From Sphaerisporangium album (GTDB lineage Bacteria; Actinomycetota; Actinomycetes; Streptosporangiales; Streptosporangiaceae), in contig NZ_QOIL01000003.1 of assembly GCF_003323745.1 (NCBI RefSeq), positions 186,001 to 250,000 of the forward strand: DNA of 64,000 nt, in the 5' to 3' direction. This document shows, piece after piece, positions 34,672 through 42,894 of the stretch (within the stretch, counting starts at the first letter, position 1; each line of letters opens with the position of its first letter). Made by a program: the position numbers and the translations under genes. The notes under the pieces were generated by a model, which saw nothing but the letters and a program-made list of their open reading frames with translations, was not told the origin of the DNA and did not search any database.

Positions 34672-36930
34672 GTGAGCGTCCGGACCGTCGTCGAGCGGAT
34701 GCACGCGTCCTTCGACACGGCGGCCGCCATGGCCGACGTCGCCGCGGTGTGCGGGTTCGACCGCTACCAGGCGTCGTCCGGGGTCATGGCGGCGGCCGAG
34801 TACGTCGCCCGCCGGGCTGAGCAGGCGGGTCTCGCGGACGTCCGGCTACTGGAGTTCCCCGCCGACGGAAGCAGCCGCTGGTGGAGCTTCCGCGCCCCCA
34901 CTTCGTGGACGCCGCTGCGCGCCGAGCTGACCGCAGTAGGGCCGCCGTCGTCCGGAGCCGCCGGGAACGGCTCCGTGGAGGTTCGCCCGGACGAGCCGTT
35001 CGCCCCCGCCCTGTCCGAGCCGTTCACCGCCTCCCTGGCCGAGCCGTTCACCGCCTTGGCCGAGCCGTTCGCCTACTCCCTGGGTGAGCCGCCCGCCCCC
35101 TCCCTGAACGCGCCGTTCACCGTCGCCGCGTACCCGGACGAGCCGTTCACGCTCGCCGCGCACTCCGCGGCCACCGGCCCGGACGGGGTCGAGGTGCCCG
35201 TGGTCCGCGCCGGTTCCGGGGGCGCGTCGCCGCGCGGGGCGCTCGTCGTGCACGACGACCCGGCGATCCCGCTCGCCCGCGCGCTGGCCGAGGCCGAGCG
35301 GGAGGGCGCGCTGGGACTCGTCACCGACCAGGTCTCCGGGGACGGCCAGGTGGGGCGGGTCGAGCTGCGCGGCGGCACATCGCTGCTCGCGTTCAGCGTC
35401 CGCCCGGGACGGCTGGCCGAGCTGCTCGCCCGAGGACGCGCCCGCGTCACCGTCACCGCGCACGACACCGCGCCCATGCCCCTGGTCACCGGGCTGATCC
35501 CCGGCGAGGAGGCCACCGAGACGCTGCTGTACGCGCACCTGTGCCACCCGCGCCCGAGCGCCAACGACAACGCCACGGGAGTGGCCGCCCTCCTCGGCAT
35601 CGCCCGGGTGCTGGCGAGCGCCGGCGGCGACGCGCGGAGCGGCGCCGGCGCCCGCCCGCGCCGGGGCGTCCGGTTCGTCTGGGGCCCCGAGTTCACCGGC
35701 ATGGCCGCCTACCTGCACGATGTCGCGGAGTCCGTCCCGATGGCCGCGGTCAACGTGGACATGGCGGGCGAGGACCAGCGGCTGTGCGGTGGGCCGCTCA
35801 TCGTCGAGCGCGCGCCCGACCACCTGCCCGGGTTCGTCAGCGCGCTCGCCGAGCACGTCGTCACCCTGCTCCCCCAGGCCGCACGTTCCTACACCGGGGC
35901 CGTGGCGTGCGACACCTGGGCCTGGCGCGCCACCCCCTTCGTCGGCGCGTCCGACCACAGCCTGCTGGCCGACCGCTCGATCGGCTGCCCCGCCGTCACG
36001 CTCGGGCACTGGCCGGACCGGTTCAACCACAGCTCGGCCGACACCCTCGACAAGGTGGACCCGGAGGAACTGCGCCGCATCGCGACGGTCGCCGGAGCCA
36101 CGATCGCCGTCCTGAGCACCGCCACCCCGGCCGACCACCCCGAACTGGAGGCCATTGCCATCCACTGGGCGGCCGCCCGATTGCTGGAGTGCCTGCCCAG
36201 CGGCCGCGCCGTACCCGACATTTACGAAATGTCCGGTAGGGAAGACGGCCACGACGCGAGCGGGACGGAGCGTACGGCGGGGCGTGAGGCTCGGCTTGGA
36301 GAAAAGAATGGGGCACGGGCCGGGTCCGCGCTGAACGCGCGTCCGCTGGAGTTGTTGTGGCATCGTACGGACGTGGCTGTCGCGGCGGTGGGGTGGATCG
36401 ACGAACTTTGCGGGGACCGCGGCGGGTCCGCGTCGCGGCGGTGGGTCGAGGATCTCGCCGCCCACGTCGCCACCCTGCTCCCGGGGGACCACCCCCGACA
36501 TCGGTCCCCGTCCTCGCCGCCGGGCGAGCGCGCGGGCGGTGGGATTTGCGTGCCGCGTCGCACCTGGGCTGGGCCGTTCAACCTGCGGGGGCTGGTCGAG
36601 GCGGCCTCGCCTGGCGGGCGGGAGTGGATCGGGGGGCGACTCGCCGAGGAGCGGGCGCGCGGGTACGCGCTCATGCTGGCGCTGGCCCACGCCGTGGACG
36701 GGGTGCGCGACCGCGAGGCCGTGGCCCGGTACGCCGGGCTCGCCACGGGCCTTCCCGTCGAGGACGGGTTCGCCGGACGTTTCCTCGACATTCTCGTGGA
36801 ATCGGGGTGGGCCGCCGAAACGGCCACCGCCGGCGAAGAGAAAGCGGGGGCGGCCGGGCGGGGTGTGGGCGGGGTAACGGCGGGATCGGCCGCCGGGGAT
36901 GGAGGCACCGGTGCGCCGGCTGATGCGTGA
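34672..36930 (+). CDS. M28-like zinc aminopeptidase with repeat insertion
   Basis: About 752 aa. A DUF4910/M28-type peptidase core is seen in HLCHPRPSANDNATGVAAL (metal His/Asp), WGPEFTG (Glu), NVDMAGED (Asp) and FVGASDHSLLADRSIGCPA; metal ligands appear complete. Residues about 107-165 are an odd insert of repeated (E/A)PFT-A-L-x units. The last ~230 residues are an alpha-helical domain with low-complexity ends. No signal peptide, so cytosolic. Start is uncertain among several GTGs; GTG 34672 is used. Its 3' end overlaps the MFS start. Peptidase plus exporter following modifying enzymes is a layout typical of RiPP clusters. Confidence 0.72.
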   Translation: MSVRTVVERMHASFDTAAAMADVAAVCGFDRYQASSGVMAAAEYVARRAEQAGLADVRLLEFPADGSSRWWSFRAPTSWTPLRAELTAVGPPSSGAAGNGSVEVRPDEPFAPALSEPFTASLAEPFTALAEPFAYSLGEPPAPSLNAPFTVAAYPDEPFTLAAHSAATGPDGVEVPVVRAGSGGASPRGALVVHDDPAIPLARALAEAEREGALGLVTDQVSGDGQVGRVELRGGTSLLAFSVRPGRLAELLARGRARVTVTAHDTAPMPLVTGLIPGEEATETLLYAHLCHPRPSANDNATGVAALLGIARVLASAGGDARSGAGARPRRGVRFVWGPEFTGMAAYLHDVAESVPMAAVNVDMAGEDQRLCGGPLIVERAPDHLPGFVSALAEHVVTLLPQAARSYTGAVACDTWAWRATPFVGASDHSLLADRSIGCPAVTLGHWPDRFNHSSADTLDKVDPEELRRIATVAGATIAVLSTATPADHPELEAIAIHWAAARLLECLPSGRAVPDIYEMSGREDGHDASGTERTAGREARLGEKNGARAGSALNARPLELLWHRTDVAVAAVGWIDELCGDRGGSASRRWVEDLAAHVATLLPGDHPRHRSPSSPPGERAGGGICVPRRTWAGPFNLRGLVEAASPGGREWIGGRLAEERARGYALMLALAHAVDGVRDREAVARYAGLATGLPVEDGFAGRFLDILVESGWAAETATAGEEKAGAAGRGVGGVTAGSAAGDGGTGAPADA

Positions 36931-38167
36931 CCCCAGGTTCGTCCTGCTCTTCGCCGGCCAGGCGATCAACATGTTCGGCGACCGCGCGCTGCTCGTCGTG
37001 CTGGCCATCTGGGTCAAGGAGCTGACCGGGTCGGACGCGCTGGCCGGCGTCACGTTCGTGCTGCTGTCGCTGCCGTCGCTGCTCGCGCCGCTCACCGGCC
37101 TGCTGGTCGACCGGTTCCCCCGGCGCCTCACGCTGATCGTCAACGACCTGGCCGCGACCGTCCTCGTGCTGTGCCTGCTGCTCGTGCGGGACGCGGGCGA
37201 CCTGTGGATCGTGTTCGCCGTCACGCTCGGCTACGGCATCTCGAACCAGATCTTCAACGCCGCGCGCGGCGGCCTCGTCCACTCCATGGTGCCGAAGGAG
37301 CTGCTCGGCGACGCGAACGGCCTGTTCGGCTCGGTCGGGCAGGGCCTGCGCATCATCGGCCCGCTGCTCGGCACCGCCATCTTCGTGGCGGTCGGGCTCG
37401 GCGGGGTCGCGATACTCGACGCGGCCACGTTCGTCGTGTCGGCGATCATCCTCCTGATGCTCAGGACCACCCCCGACCTGGTGCGCGCCCGCGAGAAGGC
37501 GCCGGGGCGGCTGACGGGCGACCTCACGGCGGGCGTCCGGCACATCCTGCGCGACCGCGAGCTGCGAGGTGCGGTCCTCGCGGTCGGCCTGGCGCTCGGC
37601 GCGGGCGGGCTGCTCAACACGGCGATGTTCGCCGCCGTGGACGAGGGCCTGCACCGGTCGACGGCGTTCATCGGCGTCGTCGCCAGCTTCCAGGGCGCGG
37701 GCTCGATCGCGGGCGGCGTGGCCACCGGAACCCTGATCAGGCGGTACGGCGAGGCGCGCGCCGCCGCCATCGGGTTCGCGTTCGGCGCGGTCGGCATGGC
37801 CCTGGTCATCCCGACCAGCGTCGTCGGCATGTGCGTGGGCGCGGTGCTGGTCGGCGTCTCGATCCCGGTCTTCCTGGTCGCGACCACCACGCTCGTCCAG
37901 CGGCGCACGGAGGGCGAGCTCCAGGGGCGGGCGCTGACGGCGATGGAGGCGCTGATCGACATCCCCTTCATCGCGTCCCTGGGGCTCGGGTCGCTGATCA
38001 TCCAGTTCGTACCGTTCCGCTTCATCTACGCCTTCAGCGCGGCGGCGTTCATGAGCGTGGCGGTGTACGTGCTGATCGTCCGCCGTCGCGGACCGGACGC
38101 GGACGCCGAGGTGCCGGCCGCCACGACGCCGTCGCAACCCGCGGCGTCAGAGCCCACCGCCTCCTGA
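36911..38167 (+). CDS. MFS transporter (putative product exporter)
   Basis: 418-aa integral membrane protein with 12 predicted segments; N-terminal LMRDPRFVLLFAGQAINMFGDRALLV and the loop-2/3 motif GLLVDRFPRR are typical of MFS_3 drug/siderophore exporters. GTG 36911 preferred because GGAGG sits five bases upstream; ATG 36899 is the alternative. It overlaps the peptidase gene, so it is cotranscribed with it and is the likely export route of this cluster. Confidence 0.85.
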   Translation: MRRLMRDPRFVLLFAGQAINMFGDRALLVVLAIWVKELTGSDALAGVTFVLLSLPSLLAPLTGLLVDRFPRRLTLIVNDLAATVLVLCLLLVRDAGDLWIVFAVTLGYGISNQIFNAARGGLVHSMVPKELLGDANGLFGSVGQGLRIIGPLLGTAIFVAVGLGGVAILDAATFVVSAIILLMLRTTPDLVRAREKAPGRLTGDLTAGVRHILRDRELRGAVLAVGLALGAGGLLNTAMFAAVDEGLHRSTAFIGVVASFQGAGSIAGGVATGTLIRRYGEARAAAIGFAFGAVGMALVIPTSVVGMCVGAVLVGVSIPVFLVATTTLVQRRTEGELQGRALTAMEALIDIPFIASLGLGSLIIQFVPFRFIYAFSAAAFMSVAVYVLIVRRRGPDADAEVPAATTPSQPAASEPTAS

Positions 38168-38197
38168 AGCTGCGAGGGCCGGCGCTGAACGCGCGGG

Positions 38198-39481
38198 TCA
38201 ACGCCAGGTCGCCAGCGGGACGAGCATCTCGTCCGGGGTGAGCGCGCCGTGCTCGAAGGCCATGCCGGGCACGGGGAGCGGGAAACGGGGTGAGGTGGCG
38301 ATGGCGACGACCTCGCCGAGCCGCTCCCCCACGGCGGCGGGCAGACCGGTGAGCCCGGCACCCGGTAGGCCGGTGGACCCTGGACCTGGCGGGCCGGCGA
38401 GCCCGAGGCCGGGCAGGTCGGCCGCCGGGACCACCAGGGCGTGGCCGTCCATGGCCTCGCCGAGCCGTTCCAGCGCCTCGGCCGCGCGGCCCTCGCGCGG
38501 ATACAGCCAGCGGGTCCGTCCCGCTCCCCCGGCCGGGAGCCGGCACAGCTCGGGGGTGTCGACGCGGGCCCAGGCGAGCTCCAGCCCGGCGTCGGGCTCG
38601 CAGGGCACCTGGCCGTGGTCGGAGTGGGCGAGGACGGTCCACCCGCGCCGGGCCCAGGACAGCGCGTGCCGTTCCAGCGCCTCGACCGCGCGGGCCGCGC
38701 GGTCGTCGTAGCCGTGCCGGTGGACGTGGTCGTCCAGGTTGACGTACGTCCAGAGCAGGAGGGGACGGTCTTCGCGGTGGGCGGCCAGGACGTCCTCGAC
38801 GTCGCGGGCCACGGCCGCGACCATGCGCTCGGGGTCGGCGGCCTCGGCGGCCAGCGTCCGGGGGTCGGGTCTCGGGCCGCGTGAGGCGCCGGCGAGCAGC
38901 GCGGACGCCCAGGGGCTGCCGATCGCGCCGATCTCCCTCGCCCTGGCCACGGGCCGCGCGCGGGGGGCGGCGGCCTGGAAGACGGTGGGCATCGCCGCGA
39001 GAACGCCGGGCGAGACGGAACTCCCGGCGGCGACGGGGGTGCGGGGGCCGTCGCCCGTGCCGTGGTCATGCGGGGCGCGGGGACCATCGGGCCCGTCGTG
39101 GGGGTCGGCGAGGAGGGTGCCGAAGATGACGTCGGCGAGGGCGTCGTCGTCGGGCGAGCGGTAGGCGGCGCCGACGACGAGGTGCTCGGTGAGAGGGGCT
39201 CCGGTGACGGCGGTCATCCAGGCCGTCGCGGAGGTGCTCGGGAACGTGGAGGTCAGGCATTCGAGGGCGGCGTCGCGCCAGCCCGCGCGGGCGGCACGCC
39301 ACGACAGGCCGTCGACCGCGAGTACCACGATTCCCCGGGCGGCATGGTCGAGCTCGGCCAGAATCCGCCCGGGTATCGCACACAACGATTGCCTCGGATG
39401 CGGAGTGATGCCACCCGCAGCCGCAATCGCGCATTCATTGATCAGTGCGATATCGTCCAGCAAAGGAGTCGATCTCCGCAC
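38198..39481 (-). CDS. Alkaline-phosphatase-superfamily phosphodiesterase / nucleotide pyrophosphatase
   Basis: 427 aa, no signal peptide. Metal and nucleophile motifs of the Phosphodiest family: VVLAVDGLSW (Asp), TSTFPSTSATAWMTAVTG (Thr nucleophile), TYVNLDDHVHRHG (Asp/His) and VLAHSDHGQVP (DHG). Start read as GTG 39481; no strong SD, so initiation may be a little downstream. It follows the 47-residue peptide gene by 56 bases in the same direction and probably shares its promoter. It could remove phosphate or nucleotide groups from an intermediate. Confidence 0.78.
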   Translation of the reverse strand: MRRSTPLLDDIALINECAIAAAGGITPHPRQSLCAIPGRILAELDHAARGIVVLAVDGLSWRAARAGWRDAALECLTSTFPSTSATAWMTAVTGAPLTEHLVVGAAYRSPDDDALADVIFGTLLADPHDGPDGPRAPHDHGTGDGPRTPVAAGSSVSPGVLAAMPTVFQAAAPRARPVARAREIGAIGSPWASALLAGASRGPRPDPRTLAAEAADPERMVAAVARDVEDVLAAHREDRPLLLWTYVNLDDHVHRHGYDDRAARAVEALERHALSWARRGWTVLAHSDHGQVPCEPDAGLELAWARVDTPELCRLPAGGAGRTRWLYPREGRAAEALERLGEAMDGHALVVPAADLPGLGLAGPPGPGSTGLPGAGLTGLPAAVGERLGEVVAIATSPRFPLPVPGMAFEHGALTPDEMLVPLATWR

Positions 39482-39537
39482 GGTGGATTAACTGGCGCAA
39501 GATCGACGCCAGCCGCTCGGCCGAACCCGACGCTTGG

Positions 39538-39681
39538 TCACATATTCGGGACGCAGTCGGTGCAGGTCGTGCGGAACTTGATCGCCAGCTCCGCCTGGCG
39601 TGCGGCCAGCATGTTCTGCACCAATTCCGGCGTGAGCAGAACCGGGGTTTCGGTCGTCTTCTGCACGAGCTCGGGCGTCAT
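39538..39681 (-). CDS. 47-residue candidate precursor peptide
   Basis: Small ORF starting MTPELVQKTTETPVLL, preceded by a near-perfect SD (AGGAGGT, five bases before ATG 39681) and a consensus promoter. The word TPELVQ occurs twice (residues 2-7 and 17-22); the second is followed by a helical stretch (NMLAARQAELAIKFR), and the C-terminus is TTCTDCVPNM with two Cys and three Thr. Leader-like helix plus Cys/Thr-rich tail is the usual layout of a RiPP precursor. No family recognised. Located between the putative modification genes and the MFS at 40.5 kb. Confidence 0.72.
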   Translation of the reverse strand: MTPELVQKTTETPVLLTPELVQNMLAARQAELAIKFRTTCTDCVPNM

Positions 39682-39731
39682 CCCTACCTCCTACGGGAAA
39701 TTGACGGCTGCCCAAAATGTCGGGCGAATGT

Positions 39732-39760
39732 AGCGTAAAATACGCCTAGATAGCTGTCAA
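39732..39760 (-). promoter_or_regulatory. Consensus promoter with embedded 13-bp palindrome
   Basis: On the minus strand TTGACA (39760-39755), 17-base spacer, TACGCT (39737-39732), 51 bases before the peptide ATG. The palindrome GCGTA-AAA-TACGC (39733-39745, plus strand) overlaps the -10 and spacer, an ideal repressor site. Confidence 0.7.
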
Positions 39761-39934
39761 CAGGGAAATGTACGGTAAACGACCCCATAAAGCCCTGACG
39801 GCTTGACGTGGGACATCTCAGCAGGACAAGCCCCACAGGCGCCCATCCCGCCCCCATGATGCCCCGCCGACGGACCCCGTGAATAGCCGTTCACCTCTGG
39901 GACATGGCGCAGCGGGAACTCACGGTTACCAGAT

Positions 39935-40312
39935 GTGATCCGTTATTCGCCGGCCCGCCGCGGCCCCTCCGCCGCCCGCCCGTCCGCGGATCGACCACAT
40001 CCCCCCGTACATACGGTCCGAAATCCGGGCGGCCGGTCCCCGGGGTTCCGTCCGACGATACGGGACGCCCCGGTCCCCGGCCAGAAGGTCAGGGCTGCCC
40101 CGGGGCCGGAGCGGACGGCGGCCGGACTCCCGCGCGGGCGCGTGCCCGGCTCCGGCTCCGCGGCCACCGGCGAACCGCCCCGCGTCCGGCCCGTCCGCGC
40201 ACGGCGCGAGGTGCCGGACCACCTGTTCGACCGCGCGTACGAGGAGCTGGGCGACCCGGAGTTCCGCGACCTCTCGCCGGCCGTGTTCACCGCCTGGGGA
40301 CGGCGCCCCTGA
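39935..40312 (+). CDS. Doubtful small ORF; only its 3' end looks coding
   Basis: 125-codon frame from GTG without SD. The first two thirds are Arg/Pro/Gly-rich and look random; the last ~33 codons (VPDHLFDRAYEELGDPEF...) are amphipathic, with actinomycete-like third positions. Either a short true gene begins internally (GTG near 40211) or it is a relic. No family recognised. Confidence 0.25.
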   Translation: MIRYSPARRGPSAARPSADRPHPPVHTVRNPGGRSPGFRPTIRDAPVPGQKVRAAPGPERTAAGLPRGRVPGSGSAATGEPPRVRPVRARREVPDHLFDRAYEELGDPEFRDLSPAVFTAWGRRP

Positions 40313-40476
40313 CCGGCCCGCGGAGCCGTACGGAACCTCCGCTCCCTTTGGGCGCCCGCGGTCGCGTGGCGCCGGGCCCGGCGTGAATGTCCACGTCCGT
40401 GTAACCGGTGTAAGCGTAGGGATTATCGTGCCGGAAAAATGTGAAACACAGCGGTAATTGACGCCCGTCGTCGCCC

Positions 40477-40486
40477 TGTGATCACA
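40477..40486. promoter_or_regulatory. Palindrome TGTGATCACA upstream of the MFS gene
   Basis: Perfect 10-bp palindrome 44 bases before the TTG start, in an AT-rich promoter-like segment. Similar cores bind CRP/FNR or GntR-type regulators; no cognate regulator can be named. Confidence 0.4.
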
Positions 40487-40530
40487 ATAACGCACGATTA
40501 GCCACGCCCTATCGACCCACGGAGGATCCG

Positions 40531-41856
40531 TTGTCCACGGAGAGTCAGTCAGACTCCGACGCGCCGGAACTCGCCGCACCACGAGACCGGGGACTCTGGT
40601 CCAACCACGACTTCACTAAGTTCTGGGTCGGCGAGACCATTTCTCTGATGGGCGTGCAAGTCACCGCGCTCGCTTTGCCGCTGACCGCCGTACTGGCGCT
40701 GAACGCGGGCCCCGAGGAGACCGGCGGCCTGCGCTTCGCCCAGTTCGTGCCGTTCCTGTTCCTGTCGCTGCTGTTCGGCGTCTGGGCCGACCGGCGCAGG
40801 AAACGGCCGCTGATGATCGGCGCGAACGTCGTCAGGTGTGTGCTGATCGGCCTCGTGCCGCTGCTCGCCTGGATGGACGTTCTCAACATGTGGTCGCTGT
40901 ACGCGCTGGCGATCGGCATCGGCGTCTGTACCGTCCTGTTCGACGTGTCGTGGATGTCCTACGTGCCCACGCTGGTCGACAAGGAGCACCTGGTCTCGGC
41001 GAACGGCAAGGTCAACTCCAGCTTCTCGGTAGCCGATCTGGCGGGCCCTGGTATCGCCGGTCTGATCGTGCAGATATTCACGGCGCCGTGGGCCCTGCTC
41101 ATCGACTCGTTCTCCTACCTCGTCTCGGTGATCACCCTGTCGTCGATCCGGCGGCCCGAACCCGAGCCGAAGCCCGGCGCCGAACGCCATCTGGGCAGGG
41201 AGATCCGGGAGGGCATCGTCTTCGTGACGAGCAACCCGTTCCTGCGGGTCATCGCCACGATCGGGTCCGCGTACAACTTCTGCTACATGTTCATCGACGC
41301 CCTGTTCGTGCTGTACTGCATTAGGACGCTTGGATTCGACCCCTTCACGCTCGGCCTGACGCTGAGCCTGAGCTCGGTCGGTGGCCTGCTCGGCTCGCTC
41401 GCGGCCGGCACCTTCATCAAGCGCTTCCCCTATGGCCGCGTCTACATGGTCGCCGTGGTGATCGGATACTGCGGCCCGCTGCTGGTCCCGCTGGTCACCG
41501 GGCCGACCTGGCTCGCCGCGATCGTGATCGGCGGCGGGTTCGTGTTCACCCGGTTCGGCCTGTCGGTGGCCAACGTCGTGGCGCTCAGCCTGAGGCAGGC
41601 CGTGACCCCGCAGCACCTGATGGCGCGCATGACGGCCGGAATGCGCACCCTGCTGTCGGGTCTCGGCACCCTCGGCGCCCTGGCCGGCGGGTTCGTCGGC
41701 GCGAGCATCGGCCTTCGCGAGGCGATCTGGGTGGGGGCCATCGCCTCCGCCGCCGCCACGCTGCCGCTCTTCTTCTCCATCATCCCGCGACTGCGCAAGC
41801 TCCCGGAGAACCCCGAAGAGGCCATGGAGTTCGCCGCCGCCCAGCGCACGGCCTGA
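40531..41856 (+). CDS. MFS transporter (EntS-like exporter)
   Basis: 441-aa membrane protein of the MFS_3 group: LWSNHDFTKFWVGETISLMG opening, loop FGVWADRRRKRP, then 12 hydrophobic segments. TTG 40531 is preceded by ACGGAGGATCC, a good SD. Placed ahead of the hydroxylase-ArgG-formyltransferase genes, it may export their product. A GC-rich hairpin follows its stop. Confidence 0.85.
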   Translation: MSTESQSDSDAPELAAPRDRGLWSNHDFTKFWVGETISLMGVQVTALALPLTAVLALNAGPEETGGLRFAQFVPFLFLSLLFGVWADRRRKRPLMIGANVVRCVLIGLVPLLAWMDVLNMWSLYALAIGIGVCTVLFDVSWMSYVPTLVDKEHLVSANGKVNSSFSVADLAGPGIAGLIVQIFTAPWALLIDSFSYLVSVITLSSIRRPEPEPKPGAERHLGREIREGIVFVTSNPFLRVIATIGSAYNFCYMFIDALFVLYCIRTLGFDPFTLGLTLSLSSVGGLLGSLAAGTFIKRFPYGRVYMVAVVIGYCGPLLVPLVTGPTWLAAIVIGGGFVFTRFGLSVANVVALSLRQAVTPQHLMARMTAGMRTLLSGLGTLGALAGGFVGASIGLREAIWVGAIASAAATLPLFFSIIPRLRKLPENPEEAMEFAAAQRTA

Positions 41857-41883
41857 CCCGAAGCGGCGGCCGGCACGAGGCCC

Positions 41884-41910
41884 GCGCCCGGGACGACCCC
41901 TCCCGGGCGC
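41884..41910 (+). terminator. Hairpin after the MFS gene
   Basis: GCGCCCGGG (41884-41892) and its exact complement at 41902-41910 with a 9-base loop, 28 bases after the stop. No T tract, as is common for actinomycete terminators. Confidence 0.55.
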
Positions 41911-42132
41911 CACGGGTCCCTCCCACCGTGCGCCGGCCCCGCCCCGGGCTCCCTGTTTCACGACGGCTCTCGTAAGAGATTTCGATAGACCGTTCAACAA
42001 CTATGCGTATTGCCATCCTGTACGGAGCGCGGCTTATGCTGCACTCCGGATCCGGCCGCCCGCCATCGGGAATCCAGTCCCTTGTCCATAAACCCATGAT
42101 TCAAGCCACAGCGATACTCCAAGGAGGCGGCC

Positions 42133-42894
42133 ATGTCGGATGTCGACGCGCTGCTACTCGATCTGGAAACGCACCTCGCCACGAGTGTGAGCGAGGATTC
42201 CATCGCGCGGGCGCGGCGTAATTTCTCCTACCTCGGCCACGCCAAGATTCCCTTTCTCGTCCCCGACTCCGTGAAGAAGGCCGTCGCCGCCGAGGTCAAC
42301 GAGCTCCTCGACGTCGGCAGCGTGCGCCGCGACGTCAGCTTCAAGGAGACCGACTTCAGCCCCCGCCGGATGCGCAACGTCCGGCGCAAGGAGATCGCCG
42401 AGTTCGGCACGATCATCCCCGAGGTCTACAAGTCGGCCAAGCTGCTGCAGGGCCTGGCACAGATCGCCGGCGAGCCGGTGCACCCCTGCCCGTACGAGCC
42501 CGAGCAGTACGTGATCACCTGCCTGGAGAAGGACGGCGACACGCACGGCTGGCACTGGGACGACTACAGCTTCGCCGTCGTCTGGGTGATCGAGACCCCG
42601 CCGATCGCCGACGGCGGCTTCGTGCAGTGCGTGCCCGGCACGACCTGGAACAAGTCCGACCCCCAGATCAACCGGACGCTGGTGAAGCACCCGATCTACT
42701 CGGTCGAGCTGTTCGCCGGCGACCTGTACCTGATGCGGACGGACACGACGCTGCACCGCGTGTACCCCGTGGCGAACGGCACGCGCAAGATCATCAACAT
42801 GGGCTACGCGTCCACGCAGAACCTGACGATGGAACTCTCCCACGAGACCATGGACGGTCTCTGGGCCGAACCGGAAACCGTGGAGGTCTCGTGA
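42133..42894 (+). CDS. BesD-family Fe(II)/2OG enzyme, predicted amino-acid hydroxylase
   Basis: 253 aa. The facial triad is H141-x-D143 in THGWHWDDYSFAVVW and H208 in TTLHRVYPV; R218 is a likely 2-oxoglutarate anchor. The 67-residue spacing and surrounding sequence match the BesD/Hal group, which acts on free amino acids such as lysine. Halogenases of that group have Gly in place of the Asp; here Asp is present, so hydroxylation is predicted. SD AAGGAGG before ATG 42133. Coupled by GTGA to the ArgG-type gene, so it probably supplies a hydroxylated basic or amide amino acid to this pathway. Confidence 0.78.
   Translation: MSDVDALLLDLETHLATSVSEDSIARARRNFSYLGHAKIPFLVPDSVKKAVAAEVNELLDVGSVRRDVSFKETDFSPRRMRNVRRKEIAEFGTIIPEVYKSAKLLQGLAQIAGEPVHPCPYEPEQYVITCLEKDGDTHGWHWDDYSFAVVWVIETPPIADGGFVQCVPGTTWNKSDPQINRTLVKHPIYSVELFAGDLYLMRTDTTLHRVYPVANGTRKIINMGYASTQNLTMELSHETMDGLWAEPETVEVS

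Larger units (their letters stand above)
39761..40530. other. 770-base gap before the MFS gene with only a dubious ORF
   Basis: Divergent region between the peptide promoter and the MFS gene. Apart from a doubtful plus-strand ORF at 39935-40312 and the palindrome at 40477 I see no gene or known RNA element. The TTGACG near 40459 could be a -35 box for the MFS gene, but no convincing -10 follows. Confidence 0.45.

Noticed and set aside
39926-40582. 218-aa minus-strand ORF upstream of the MFS gene
   Set aside because: No SD, runs across the MFS start and promoter palindrome, Arg/Gly/Ser-rich without a domain.
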